A DNA stretch of 64,000 bases from Klebsiella michiganensis (GTDB taxonomy: Bacteria > Pseudomonadota > Gammaproteobacteria > Enterobacterales > Enterobacteriaceae). The notes under the pieces are model-generated. The model ran no database searches. It had not been told where the DNA came from and saw only the letters and a program-made list of their open reading frames with translations. The stretch is from positions 1,488,001-1,552,000 of the forward strand of contig CP011077.1 of assembly GCA_000963575.1 (NCBI GenBank), given 5' to 3'. Positions within the stretch are counted from its first letter, which is position 1. Each line of letters begins with the position of its first letter. The translations under genes were made by a program, and so were the position numbers. This document shows positions 7,938 through 17,505 of the stretch, in pieces.

Positions 7938-9659
7938 CTACAGGCGCTGGCGAAATTGATAATAACGTCCACCGGACGCCATCAATTCGGCGTGATTACC
8001 TTGCTCAATTATTTGCCCGTTGTCCATCACAATTATGCTGTCAAAAGCGTTCAAACCACGCAGCCGGTGGGTGACCATTAACACGGTTTTATCCCTTGTC
8101 ACTTCGGCCAATAAATCAAGAATTTGGCGTTCGGTTTCTGCATCCAATCCTTCGGTAGGTTCGTCCAATAACATAAGAGGAGCGTTATGCAATATTGCCC
8201 TCGCAATGGCAAGGCGACGAAGCTCCCCGCCGGAAAGCTGACGACCGCCTTCACCGAGCCAACCGTTAAGCCCGCTGTCTTCCAGAAGTTTCTCAAGCCC
8301 AACCTGGACCAAAGCAGTACTGAGTTGCTCATCGCTGGCCTCTGGAGAAGCCAGTAAAAGGTTATCGCGCAGCGTAGCGCTAAAAAGGTGTACGCGCTGC
8401 GGGACAACGCTCGTCGTGTTACGCAGCGTTGCTTCATCAAAAGCGTTGAGGGCAATACCGTTAAGTTGAATCTCTCCCTGCTGGGCATCCCATGCGCGGG
8501 TCAGCAATTGCAGCAAAGTGGATTTACCGCAGCCGGTTTTGCCGAGGATAGCAATGCGTTGCCCGGCGTTGACCGACATCGCGATATCTTTCAGCGCCGG
8601 CTGACTTTGCCCTGGATAGGTAAAGCTTACTCCACGAACTTCCAGAGCCGCCTGCTGTTGCTCGAGGTGCGAAACTTCAGGGAAGGTAACTTCCGGAACC
8701 TGGCTGGTGATTTGCGTTACCCGTAGCGCAGAGGCAATAACCTGGCCGAGATGCTGGAACGCACCGGTAACCGGAGCCATTGCTTCAAAAGCTGCCAGCG
8801 CACAGAAAACAAACAGCGCAATCAGCGCGCCGGGAGACTGGTTTTCACCGACGCCAGCGGATGCCATCCACAGCATCGTCAGCACGGCAATACCGCTGAT
8901 AAGCAGCATCACGGCCTGCGACAGGGCGGTTAAGCCAGCCTGGCGGCGCTGCGCTTCCTGCCAGCTATTTTCCGTGGCATCTAACTGTTCACGCGCGCGT
9001 GTTGCCGCACCGAAAATTGTTAATTCGGCGTGGCTTTGCAGCCAGGAGGTGAGCTGCTGACGATAGTTTCCGCGCTGGACGGTCAGTGCTTCCCCGGTGG
9101 GCTGTCCGGCGCGATAAAACAGTGGAGGCAGAAGAAGCAGGGTCGCGAGTAAAATTCCCCCGAGGGTTAACGCCAGGGTTGTGTCGAGAAAACTCAGGCC
9201 AAAAGTCACCACCAGGATAACGGCCAAAGCGCCGACAAGCGGGGATATGACCCGCAAGTAGAGGTGATCGAGCGTATCGACGTCCGCCACCACTCGGTTT
9301 AACAATTCTCCCTGACGAAAACGCGCCAGCCCGGCAGGGGAGAGCGGCAGCAGCTTGCTAAAGGTTGAAACGCGCAAATGCTGCAGGACGCGGAAGGTGG
9401 CATCGTGGCTGACCAGACGCTCAAAATAGCGGCCAGCGGTGCGGGTGATCGCGGCGCCACGAACGCCAGCGGCAGGTAGCATGTAGTTAAAGCTGTAGAG
9501 TCCGGCCACGCCCACCACGGCAGAGGCAGAAAGGAACCAACCGGAGAGCGTTAACAGGCCAATGCTGGCAAGCAGCGTGACAATAGCCAGCACAACGCCT
9601 AAAGACAGTAACCATTTATGGCGACGATAAAGCGCCAGATAAGGCAGCAATGCGCGCAT
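7938..9659 (-). CDS. cydC: Heterodimeric ABC exporter subunit CydC
   Basis: With CydD it forms the exporter required for cytochrome bd oxidase and periplasmic c-type cytochrome assembly; it is described as a glutathione/cysteine transporter and, more recently, as a heme-linked exporter. I start at the ATG at 9659 (MRALLPYLALYRRHKW), preceded by GGAGGAG, and reject the 40-codon upstream extension; the protein is 573 residues, the E. coli length. Six membrane segments precede a nucleotide-binding domain with GKTGCGKST, LSGGE and LLDEPTEG. The cydD stop and cydC start share one base (TAATG), so the two are coupled. Confidence 0.97.
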   Translation of the reverse strand: MRALLPYLALYRRHKWLLSLGVVLAIVTLLASIGLLTLSGWFLSASAVVGVAGLYSFNYMLPAAGVRGAAITRTAGRYFERLVSHDATFRVLQHLRVSTFSKLLPLSPAGLARFRQGELLNRVVADVDTLDHLYLRVISPLVGALAVILVVTFGLSFLDTTLALTLGGILLATLLLLPPLFYRAGQPTGEALTVQRGNYRQQLTSWLQSHAELTIFGAATRAREQLDATENSWQEAQRRQAGLTALSQAVMLLISGIAVLTMLWMASAGVGENQSPGALIALFVFCALAAFEAMAPVTGAFQHLGQVIASALRVTQITSQVPEVTFPEVSHLEQQQAALEVRGVSFTYPGQSQPALKDIAMSVNAGQRIAILGKTGCGKSTLLQLLTRAWDAQQGEIQLNGIALNAFDEATLRNTTSVVPQRVHLFSATLRDNLLLASPEASDEQLSTALVQVGLEKLLEDSGLNGWLGEGGRQLSGGELRRLAIARAILHNAPLMLLDEPTEGLDAETERQILDLLAEVTRDKTVLMVTHRLRGLNAFDSIIVMDNGQIIEQGNHAELMASGGRYYQFRQRL

Positions 9660-11425
9660 TAAATCTCCTCCTGGCGACTCGCCAGTAATACTGCAAAGGG
9701 CCCTTCTTCCACGGAAAGCTGTTCGAAGTTCCCTTGCTGAACAATCTGCCCGTTTCGCATCACCCAGATTTGATCCCAATCGCTGATGTAGTCCAACTGA
9801 TGAGTCACCATCAGCGTGGTTTGTTGACGAGATGCTTCTGTGAGCGCTTCCATGACGCGCTGTTCGCTGTGGGCGTCCAGGCTTGCGGCAGGCTCATCCA
9901 GCAGCAAAACGGCGCAAGGGGAGATCAATGCCCGAGCAACGGCCACGCGCTGCGCCTGACCCACGGATAAGCGGATGGACTGATCGCCAATAGGAGTGTC
10001 GATGCCTTCAGGCAACTGCGGCAAGAACTCTGTCACCGACGCTTTATCCAGGGCTGCCTGCAAACGAGCATCGTCCGCGTCCGGCATACCCAGCAGCACG
10101 TTGTCGCGCAAGGTAGCCGCCGGTAGCTGGGGATTTTGTCCTACCCAGCTAAGCTGTGTGCGCCACCAGTCAGGCGAAAGTTGCGCCAGTTCGACGCCAT
10201 TGATCAGCAACTGGCCCTGGTAGGGGAGGAAGCCAGACAGAACATTTAGCAGGGAGCTTTTGCCTGCACCGCTTTGCCCTACCAGCGCTACGCGTTGCCC
10301 TGCGGGAAGCATGAAGTTCAGCGGACCGGCCAACACTTTCCCTTCTGCGGACAAGATTGTCATCTCGCGGGCTTCGAGTGTGAACGGCCCGTTGCCGGAC
10401 AGCTGCACGCTACCTTGCTCAGGATGCTGCAGCGGTGCGTCGAGGAAAGTCTTCAGGGTCTCTGCGGCCCCAACTGCCTGAGCCCTGGCGTGATAGAAGG
10501 TGCCCATATCACGCAGCGGCTGAAAGAATTCTGGCGCGAGAATGAGTGCCAGGAAGCCAGCGAATAACGTGACCCCAGTACCGTAGTGGCCGAAATTCAG
10601 CTCGCCAAGGTAAGAAAACCCGAAATAGACGGCAACCACGGCGATAGATAAAGAGGCGAAAAATTCCAGCACGCCGGAAGAAAGAAACGCCATCCTCAGT
10701 ACTTCCATTGTCCGCTGGCGGAAGTCCTGACTGGCTGCCCGAATATTTTCGGTTTCCGCCGCGCCACGGTTAAATACGCGAAGGGTTTCCATCCCGCGAA
10801 GGCGATCGAGGAAGTGGCCGCTGAGCCGTGCCAGCGCCTGGAAATTACGGCGGTTTGCATCGGCTGCGCCCATGCCTACCAGCGCCATGAAAATGGGGAT
10901 AAGCGGCGCGGTACCCAGCAGGATAAGCGCGGCAGCCCAGTTGATCGGGAAAATGGCGATAATAATCAGCAGGGGCACCATGACTGCCAGCGACATCTGC
11001 GGCAAATAGCGCGCGTAGTAGTCGTGCATGTCTTCTATTTGTTCAAGCACCAGCGTCGCCCAGCTTCCAACGGGTTTACCCTGAATCCAGGCCGGGCCAG
11101 CCTGATGTAATCTGTCGAGTACCTGGCGGCGAATCTCCAGGCGAATATGTAGCCCGGCGTGGAATCCGACCTTTTCCCTCAGCCACACGACCCACGCGCG
11201 CAGCACAAATACCAGCACCAGTAAAATAAACGGCATGAGCAATGCTTCACGCGGAATATTTTCCATAATCATGTGCTGGAGAATGCGGGCAAGCAGCCAT
11301 GCCTGGGCAACAATCAGTAAACCGCTGACCAAACCGAGCAGGCGTGACAGGCCGAGCCAACGGCGAGAGATAAGACTTTGCTGCTTTAGCCAGAGGCTAA
11401 GTTCTTGCTGACGGGTTTTATTCAT
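9659..11425 (-). CDS. cydD: Heterodimeric ABC exporter subunit CydD
   Basis: Partner of CydC in the inner-membrane exporter for cytochrome bd biogenesis. I chose the ATG at 11425 (MNKTRQQELSLWLKQQS), which agrees with the E. coli N-terminus and gives 588 residues; an in-frame upstream extension of 24 codons lacks support. The membrane domain has six predicted helices, and the C-terminal ATPase domain shows Walker A GQSGAGKSS and Walker B VLLLDEPAASLD. In this subunit the signature reads RLSVGQAQR, not LSGGQ, a natural feature of the asymmetric pair. It lies downstream of trxB on the same strand. Confidence 0.97.
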   Translation of the reverse strand: MNKTRQQELSLWLKQQSLISRRWLGLSRLLGLVSGLLIVAQAWLLARILQHMIMENIPREALLMPFILLVLVFVLRAWVVWLREKVGFHAGLHIRLEIRRQVLDRLHQAGPAWIQGKPVGSWATLVLEQIEDMHDYYARYLPQMSLAVMVPLLIIIAIFPINWAAALILLGTAPLIPIFMALVGMGAADANRRNFQALARLSGHFLDRLRGMETLRVFNRGAAETENIRAASQDFRQRTMEVLRMAFLSSGVLEFFASLSIAVVAVYFGFSYLGELNFGHYGTGVTLFAGFLALILAPEFFQPLRDMGTFYHARAQAVGAAETLKTFLDAPLQHPEQGSVQLSGNGPFTLEAREMTILSAEGKVLAGPLNFMLPAGQRVALVGQSGAGKSSLLNVLSGFLPYQGQLLINGVELAQLSPDWWRTQLSWVGQNPQLPAATLRDNVLLGMPDADDARLQAALDKASVTEFLPQLPEGIDTPIGDQSIRLSVGQAQRVAVARALISPCAVLLLDEPAASLDAHSEQRVMEALTEASRQQTTLMVTHQLDYISDWDQIWVMRNGQIVQQGNFEQLSVEEGPFAVLLASRQEEI

Positions 11426-11501
11426 CGCGTGCCAGATGCTGGTAGAAGAAGGAATTCTCAGGCAATTTTGACAGGCAATGTTACATGGCAGAAACAAGAA
11501 A

Positions 11502-11526
11502 GGCGACCAGCAAGGCCGCCTTTTTT
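11502..11526. terminator. Hairpin terminator between trxB and cydD
   Basis: A 7-bp stem with one G-U pair (GGCGACC 11502-11508 with GGCCGCC 11514-11520) is followed on the plus side by six Ts and on the minus side by a weaker T-rich run. In the minus direction it would partly end trxB transcription before cydD. Confidence 0.55.
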
Positions 11527-11538
11527 AACATCTTTAAA

Positions 11539-12507
11539 TTATTTACATTGTTCGGCCAGGCCGTCGAGATAGCGCTCGGCGTCCAGAGCGGCCATACAGC
11601 CGGTTCCGGCGGAAGTGATGGCCTGACGATAAATATGATCCATGACGTCGCCCGCGGCAAACACGCCTGGAATACTTGTCTGGGTTGCGTTGCCGTGAAT
11701 GCCGGACTGCACTTTAATATAGCCGTTTTCAAGCGCCAACTGACCGTTGAAGATAGCGGTGTTCGGGCTGTGGCCGATAGCCACAAACAGGCCGGCAACG
11801 TCCAGCTCTTCGGTAATATCGGTGTTTTGCGTGTCGCGCAGGCGAAGACCGCTCACGCCCATTTGATCGCCGGTTACTTCTTCCAGCGTGCGGTGGGTGT
11901 GGAGCACAATGTTGCCATTCTGCACTTTATCCATCAGACGGTTAATCAGGATCTTCTCCGCGCGGAAGCTATCGCGGCGGTGGATCAAATGCACTTCTGA
12001 AGCGATGTTTGCCAGATAAAGTGCTTCTTCAACTGCGGTATTCCCGCCGCCGATGACCGCGACTTTCTGGTTACGATAGAAGAAACCATCACAGGTGGCG
12101 CAGGCAGAAACGCCGCGGCCTTTGAAGGCTTCTTCGGAAGGCAGGCCAAGGTAGCGTGCGGAAGCCCCCGTCGCAATGATCAGTGCGTCACAGGTGTATT
12201 CGCCGCTGTCGCCCACCAGACGGAAAGGACGGTTCTGTAGATCGACGCTGGTGATGTGGTCGAACAGAATTTCGGTTTCAAACTTGGCCGCATGCTCGTG
12301 CATACGTTCCATCAGTAACGGACCGGTCAGGTCGTTAGGATCGCCAGGCCAGTTTTCGACTTCGGTCGTGGTGGTCAGCTGACCGCCTTTTTCCATCCCG
12401 GTAATCAGAACCGGTTTTAAGTTGGCGCGTGCAGCATAGACCGCTGCGGTATAGCCCGCAGGGCCGGAGCCAAGAATAAGCAGCTTACTGTGTTTAGCTG
12501 TGCCCAT
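11539..12507 (-). CDS. trxB: Thioredoxin reductase
   Basis: NADPH- and FAD-dependent flavoenzyme that reduces thioredoxin in the cytoplasm. It has 322 residues. The FAD-binding Rossmann motif GSGPAGYTAAVYAARA is at 13-28, the redox-active CATC is at 136-139, and the NADPH-binding motif GGGNTAVEEALYLA and the C-terminal FAD-contact motif AGDVMDHIYRQAITSAG are present. GAGG lies just upstream of the ATG. It is divergent from lrp across about 490 bp. Confidence 0.98.
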   Translation of the reverse strand: MGTAKHSKLLILGSGPAGYTAAVYAARANLKPVLITGMEKGGQLTTTTEVENWPGDPNDLTGPLLMERMHEHAAKFETEILFDHITSVDLQNRPFRLVGDSGEYTCDALIIATGASARYLGLPSEEAFKGRGVSACATCDGFFYRNQKVAVIGGGNTAVEEALYLANIASEVHLIHRRDSFRAEKILINRLMDKVQNGNIVLHTHRTLEEVTGDQMGVSGLRLRDTQNTDITEELDVAGLFVAIGHSPNTAIFNGQLALENGYIKVQSGIHGNATQTSIPGVFAAGDVMDHIYRQAITSAGTGCMAALDAERYLDGLAEQCK

Positions 12508-12999
12508 GAGATCCTCATTGAACGTTTACAGACAATGAGGGTGATTGTAGGGAATTCGCTGCATTAAAAAAAGAGTGCAGCAATGTTGTTAACGATGTGT
12601 GTCATTGATGCTGCCTATAAGCCCAATGAATATCACCGTCATGTGCATAAATAATCATTGTAATACCACGGTAATCACGGTGCGAAAATGATGAATAATC
12701 ATCAGCCAGAAGGAATATCTGGCACGTTCCACTAAAAATAGATGTTTTGCTTTGACAATCCCCTAAGCATTTGCGAAAACATTCGAGGAAGAAAAACATT
12801 TGGTGATGTGGAAGCCGCGTGCTCTCGCGCAAACCTGATGCAAATTTACCGAGTTATTGAAATTTACGCATGACGTGGACAGACGCTATGCGTGATGTCG
12901 ATAGCAGCCGAAAGGCATCGGTCTTCTCACGTACACCCTGAACATTGACGTCACCAGGGTTATGGCAGGTGAAGGAAGGAATAGAGAGAGACAATAATA
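12508..12999. other. Intergenic region between trxB and lrp (long lrp leader)
   Basis: This 492-bp gap has no credible gene; its open frames are short and lack ribosome binding sites. E. coli lrp has an untranslated leader of roughly 270 nt and is autoregulated, so this space probably holds the trxB promoter, the lrp promoter with Lrp sites, and the leader. A TTGACA hexamer is present at 12752-12757, but I could not pair it with a good -10. Confidence 0.5.
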
Positions 13000-13494
13000 A
13001 TGGTAGATAGCAAGAAGCGCCCGGGCAAAGATCTCGACCGTATCGATCGCAATATTCTCAACGAATTGCAAAAGGATGGGCGCATTTCTAACGTTGAGCT
13101 TTCCAAGCGTGTTGGGCTTTCGCCGACGCCGTGCCTTGAGCGCGTCCGTCGTCTGGAACGTCAGGGTTTTATTCAGGGCTATACGGCGCTGTTAAACCCG
13201 CATTATCTGGATGCCTCGCTGCTGGTATTTGTTGAGATTACTCTGAATCGTGGCGCCCCGGATGTGTTTGAGCAATTTAACGCCGCAGTGCAGAAACTTG
13301 AAGAAATTCAAGAGTGTCATCTCGTATCCGGTGATTTCGACTACCTGTTGAAAACACGCGTGCCGGATATGTCGGCGTATCGTAAACTCTTAGGTGAGAC
13401 CCTGCTGCGTCTGCCGGGCGTTAACGACACCCGTACTTATGTTGTCATGGAAGAGGTCAAACAGAGTAACCGTTTGGTCATTAAGACCCGTTAA
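13000..13494 (+). CDS. lrp: Leucine-responsive regulatory protein
   Basis: Global feast/famine regulator of amino acid metabolism, transport and pili; it acts as octamers and hexadecamers modulated by leucine. Its 164 residues match the family. The N-terminal helix-turn-helix (ELSKRVGLSPTPCLERVRRL, about 34-53) and the C-terminal RAM domain that binds leucine are both intact. The start at 13000 is the enterobacterial MVDSKKRPGKDLDRIDRN. Likely targets in this window include serC-aroA, which is Lrp-activated in E. coli. Confidence 0.99.
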   Translation: MVDSKKRPGKDLDRIDRNILNELQKDGRISNVELSKRVGLSPTPCLERVRRLERQGFIQGYTALLNPHYLDASLLVFVEITLNRGAPDVFEQFNAAVQKLEEIQECHLVSGDFDYLLKTRVPDMSAYRKLLGETLLRLPGVNDTRTYVVMEEVKQSNRLVIKTR

Positions 13495-13550
13495 TACGGG
13501 CCAGGTGCAAAATTGGCGTATTTTGGTTACACTCCTGGGAATCCATACAG

Positions 13551-13581
13551 CAACAGCTCCGGCAGGTCGCCGGTGCTGTTG
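13551..13581 (+). terminator. Long imperfect hairpin between lrp and ftsK
   Basis: CAACAGC-T-CCGGC pairs with GCCGG-T-GCTGTTG around a 5-nt loop: 12 pairs with one internal T-T mismatch. No T-run follows, so this may be a Rho-assisted terminator of lrp, an mRNA 3'-end stabiliser, or a partial attenuator ahead of ftsK, which starts 34 bp downstream. Confidence 0.5.
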
Positions 13582-13615
13582 TCTCCATTGAGTTTAAGGA
13601 CCTGGAGAGCCTTTC

Positions 13616-16600
13616 TTGAGCCAGGAATATACCGAAGATAAAGAAGTAACATTGCGGAAACTGAGCAGCGGGCGCCGTTTACTCGAGGCGTTGCTGATCC
13701 TTGTTGCCTTATTTGCCATCTATTTGATGGTTGCCTTGTTAAGCTTTAACCCCTCAGACCCCAGTTGGTCGCAAACCGCGTGGCATGAGCCTATCCATAA
13801 TTTGGGTGGTGCGCCGGGAGCGTGGTTTGCCGATACGCTGTTCTTCATTTTTGGCGTAATGGCCTACACCATTCCGGTGATCATCATCGGTGGCTGCTGG
13901 TTTACCTGGCGCCAGCGCGACAGTGAAGAGTTCATCGATTATTTTGCCGTTTCGCTGCGCCTTATCGGCGTACTTGCGATGGTGCTGACCTCTTGTGGTC
14001 TGGCTGCCATCAATGCGGACGATATCTGGTACTTCGCCTCGGGCGGCGTGCTGGGCAGTTTGCTTAGCACAGCTATGATGCCGCTGTTGAACAGCAGCGG
14101 CGGCACAATTGCGCTGCTTTGCGTTTGGGCCGCTGGTCTTACGCTGTTCACCGGCTGGTCGTGGGTCAGCATCGCCGAGAAACTCGGTAGCGCAGTGCTT
14201 ACCGTGCTGACGTTTGCCAGCAACCGCACCCGTCGGGATAACACCTGGCAGGATGAGGACGAATACGAAGAAGAGCATGATGAAGACGACGCGCCGCAGG
14301 CTTCCGCTGAGAAACGCGAATCTCGCCGGGCGCGCATTTTACGTGGGGCGCTTGCGCGTAAGCAGCGCTTGTCGCAGAAGTTTGCTAATCCTAACGGCCG
14401 TAAAACGGATGCTGCGCTGTTCTCCGGCAAACGTATGGATGACGCTGAAGACGACGTCTTGTTCAGCGCTCGTGGCGTAGAGGCCGATCCGAACGATGTG
14501 CTGTTCTCCGGGCATAAAGCGACTTTGCCGGAAGACCAGGAATACGATCCGCTGTTCAGTGGGCATTCTGCCGTTGAACCGATTGCTGCGGCAGCCGCGG
14601 CAACAACGGCTAACCAGTCCTGGGCTGCGCCGGTACCGCCGGTTGCACCCATGCCGCCAGTCTCCACACCGGCACCAGCCGTTGACGCTGAGCCTTCTGC
14701 CCCTGCGATTGCCTGGGAACCTGCTCCAACAACGGTCACGCCAGACCCGGTTATTGCGCCTGCCCCGGATCATTACACTTCTCCGCACCCGGCAAGAGCA
14801 CAACAACAGGTTACGCCTGAAACGCATCAAAGCTGGTCTGAACCCGTTGTGCCTGTGGCCCAGCCAGTGGTTGAACCACAGCCTGCGCCTGAGCCGGTAG
14901 AAGAGGTGAAATACGTTCGTCCGCCGATGTACCACTTTGAAGAAGTGGAAGAGAAGCGAGCCCGGGAACGTGAACAGCTTGCGGCGTGGTACCAGCCTGT
15001 TAATGAGCCGAAGCCGGATCCTTACAGCTATGCGCCAGTAAAACCTGCTACGCCTGAACCGGCTCAACCTTCTATGCCGGCATCTGCGCCAGTTTCCGCG
15101 CCGTTATCTGCCGCAGAAATGCCGGTGCCGGATGTAACGCAGACGACATCAGGCGTTCAGCAGGCGGCAAAAGCTGCGGCTACCGCGGCAGCGTTTTCAC
15201 CGGTGTTTAGTATCGCCAGCGATGCGCCGCGTTCTCAGGTAAAAGAAGGTATTGGCCCTCAACTTCCGCGTCCGAACCGGGTACGCGTTCCGACTCGCCG
15301 TGAACTGGCGTCCTACGGCATAAAGCTGCCTTCCCAGCGAATGGCAGAAGAGCAGGCCAGGCTCGCCGAGAGTCAGCAGTCTGAAGACGATTACGGCGAT
15401 GAAAGCGATGCGCTGCAGCAGCATGAGCTGGCCCGTCAGTTTGCTGCCCAGCAACAGCAGCGCTATGGCGAAGAGTACGCAGATGAGAGCTGGTCTGAAG
15501 CCGATCAGGCCGAAGCAGAAGAAGCTGAACTTGCGCGTCAGTTTGCCGCTCAGCAACAACAGCGTTACGGCGAGCCGCAGCCGCAGAGCAATGCGCCGTT
15601 CTCACTGGATGATTTTGATTTCCAGTCATCGCTGAAAGAACTGGTGGATGATACGCCGAGTGAGCCGCTGTTTACGCCGAGCTTTGAACCTGTTCCGCCG
15701 CCGGCTCAGCACAGTCAACCCGCCGTACAGCCTTCTCAATATGCACAGGCGGCTCAGCATCAGCCCGCTGCGCCTGAGCCGAAAGAGAGCCTGATCCACC
15801 CGTTCCTGATGCGTAACGGCGATGACCGCCCGCTTCAGAAACCTACCACGCCGCTGCCATCGCTGGATCTGCTGACTTCTCCTCCAACCGAGGTTGAACC
15901 GGTAGATACCTTCGCGATGGAGCAGATGGCGCGTCTGGTGGAAGCACGTCTGGCGGATTACCGCATTAAAGCTGATGTAGTGGATTATTCTCCGGGCCCG
16001 GTCATTACTCGCTTCGAGCTGGATTTGGCTCCGGGCGTGAAGGCTGCCCGCATTTCTAACCTTTCCCGTGACCTGGCGCGTTCTTTGTCGACCGTTGCGG
16101 TGCGTGTGGTGGAGGTTATTCCGGGTAAACCTTACGTCGGTCTTGAACTGCCGAATAAAAAGCGTCAGACCGTTTATCTCCGCGAAGTACTCGACTGCGC
16201 TAAATTCCGCGACAACAGCTCTCCGTTGACCGTGGTTCTGGGTAAAGACATCGGCGGTGAGCCGGTGGTCGCAGACCTGGCGAAAATGCCTCACCTGCTG
16301 GTAGCCGGTACAACCGGTTCCGGTAAGTCGGTCGGCGTGAACGCCATGATCATCAGTATGCTGTATAAAGCAACGCCGGAAGACGTTCGCTTCATCATGA
16401 TCGACCCGAAAATGCTTGAACTGTCGGTGTATGAAGGCATCCCACATCTGTTGACCGAGGTGGTTACGGATATGAAAGATGCCGCGAATGCGCTGCGCTG
16501 GAGCGTGAACGAGATGGAGCGCCGCTACAAGCTGATGTCCGCTCTTGGGGTGCGCAATCTGGCGGGCTACAACGAGCGTGTGCTGGAAGCTGAGCGTATG

Positions 16601-17329
16601 GGCCGCCCGATTCCTGACCCGTTCTGGAAACCTGGCGACAGCATGGATGCGACCCATCCGATGCTGGAGAAACTGCCGTACATCGTGGTGCTGGTTGACG
16701 AGTTTGCCGACCTGATGATGACGGTAGGCAAAAAGGTTGAAGAGCTGATTGCCCGCCTGGCGCAGAAAGCGCGTGCGGCTGGTATTCACCTTGTGCTGGC
16801 AACCCAGCGTCCTTCGGTGGACGTTATTACCGGGCTTATCAAAGCTAACATCCCGACCCGTATTGCATTTACGGTCTCGAGTAAAATCGACTCACGTACC
16901 ATCCTTGACCAGGGCGGCGCTGAATCACTTCTCGGCATGGGGGATATGCTTTATTCTGCGCCAAACTCCACGACGCCAATTCGCGTGCACGGCGCCTTTG
17001 TCCGCGACGAAGAAGTTCACGCGGTAGTTCAGGACTGGAAAGCGCGTGGTCGTCCGCAATACATTACCGGTATTACCGATGATGAAGGCAGCGGGGATGG
17101 TAATGGCGGCGGCATGGATGGTGACGAAGAGCTGGATCCGCTGTTCGATCAGGCTGTCGCTTTCGTGGTTGAGAAACGCAAAGCATCCATCTCCGGCGTA
17201 CAGCGCCAGTTCCGCATCGGCTACAACCGCGCGGCAAGAATTGTTGAGCAGATGGAAGCGCAAGGGATCGTGAGCCCGCAGGGGCATAACGGTAACCGAG
17301 AGGTGCTGGCCCCGCCTCAGTTTGAGTAA
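13616..17329 (+). CDS. ftsK: DNA translocase FtsK
   Basis: Divisome protein coupling septation to chromosome dimer resolution by pumping DNA toward dif and activating XerCD. It starts at a TTG (13616) with GGAGAG 6 nt upstream and the E. coli-like N-terminus MSQEYTEDKEV. The protein has 1237 residues, somewhat shorter than E. coli FtsK (1329) because of its linker. The N-terminal domain has about four membrane helices (residues 20-190); a Pro/Gln/Ala-rich linker spans about 200-740. The motor carries Walker A GTTGSGKS (898-905) and Walker B VVLVDEF (1024-1030). The C-terminal gamma winged helix (SGVQRQFRIGYNRAARI) reads KOPS. Confidence 0.98.
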   Translation: MSQEYTEDKEVTLRKLSSGRRLLEALLILVALFAIYLMVALLSFNPSDPSWSQTAWHEPIHNLGGAPGAWFADTLFFIFGVMAYTIPVIIIGGCWFTWRQRDSEEFIDYFAVSLRLIGVLAMVLTSCGLAAINADDIWYFASGGVLGSLLSTAMMPLLNSSGGTIALLCVWAAGLTLFTGWSWVSIAEKLGSAVLTVLTFASNRTRRDNTWQDEDEYEEEHDEDDAPQASAEKRESRRARILRGALARKQRLSQKFANPNGRKTDAALFSGKRMDDAEDDVLFSARGVEADPNDVLFSGHKATLPEDQEYDPLFSGHSAVEPIAAAAAATTANQSWAAPVPPVAPMPPVSTPAPAVDAEPSAPAIAWEPAPTTVTPDPVIAPAPDHYTSPHPARAQQQVTPETHQSWSEPVVPVAQPVVEPQPAPEPVEEVKYVRPPMYHFEEVEEKRAREREQLAAWYQPVNEPKPDPYSYAPVKPATPEPAQPSMPASAPVSAPLSAAEMPVPDVTQTTSGVQQAAKAAATAAAFSPVFSIASDAPRSQVKEGIGPQLPRPNRVRVPTRRELASYGIKLPSQRMAEEQARLAESQQSEDDYGDESDALQQHELARQFAAQQQQRYGEEYADESWSEADQAEAEEAELARQFAAQQQQRYGEPQPQSNAPFSLDDFDFQSSLKELVDDTPSEPLFTPSFEPVPPPAQHSQPAVQPSQYAQAAQHQPAAPEPKESLIHPFLMRNGDDRPLQKPTTPLPSLDLLTSPPTEVEPVDTFAMEQMARLVEARLADYRIKADVVDYSPGPVITRFELDLAPGVKAARISNLSRDLARSLSTVAVRVVEVIPGKPYVGLELPNKKRQTVYLREVLDCAKFRDNSSPLTVVLGKDIGGEPVVADLAKMPHLLVAGTTGSGKSVGVNAMIISMLYKATPEDVRFIMIDPKMLELSVYEGIPHLLTEVVTDMKDAANALRWSVNEMERRYKLMSALGVRNLAGYNERVLEAERMGRPIPDPFWKPGDSMDATHPMLEKLPYIVVLVDEFADLMMTVGKKVEELIARLAQKARAAGIHLVLATQRPSVDVITGLIKANIPTRIAFTVSSKIDSRTILDQGGAESLLGMGDMLYSAPNSTTPIRVHGAFVRDEEVHAVVQDWKARGRPQYITGITDDEGSGDGNGGGMDGDEELDPLFDQAVAFVVEKRKASISGVQRQFRIGYNRAARIVEQMEAQGIVSPQGHNGNREVLAPPQFE
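15425..15574 (+). repeat. Duplicated 16-residue module in the FtsK linker
   Basis: The peptide ELARQFAAQQQQRYGE is encoded twice, at 15425-15472 and 15527-15574, separated by an acidic spacer. The residues are identical but the codons differ at several third positions, so the copies are old or under protein-level selection. E. coli FtsK has an analogous ELARQFAQTQQQRY pair. The long QQPQQPV-type repeat tract of E. coli is missing here. Confidence 0.8.
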
Positions 17330-17354
17330 TCCGTCTGAGCATCAGCCCGCTGAG

Positions 17355-17385
17355 TAAAAAAGAGCCGCTTCTGCGGCTCTTTTTG
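17355..17385 (+). terminator. Terminator downstream of ftsK
   Basis: A perfect 8-bp stem AGAGCCGC/GCGGCTCT with TTCT tetraloop (17361-17380) is followed by five Ts and preceded by an A-tract. The stem and loop closely resemble those of the gloC terminator at 58974-59003. Confidence 0.92.
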
Positions 17386-17505
17386 CAAAGATGGGTAAAT
17401 TACCGGAAAATCAGCTTATTCTTCTGTTGCGGTAGCTAAAGACTTCACTAGAGTGAGCAACAGAAGCGCCATCGTCAGGTGGTCAATGAATCCAGAGGGA
17501 AAATA

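Noticed and set aside
9660..9779. N-terminal extension of cydC by 40 codons
   Set aside because: It lies inside cydD; the ATG at 9659 has a strong GGAGGAG and restores the normal 573-residue length.
12866..12893. Inverted ACGCAT/ATGCGT pair in the lrp leader
   Set aside because: Six-bp arms with a 16-bp spacer are expected by chance in a 490-bp gap, and no known factor fits.
15626..16789. 387-codon open frame antisense to ftsK
   Set aside because: Shadow frame opposite the conserved FtsK motor; the product is Arg/His-rich and unlike any family I know.
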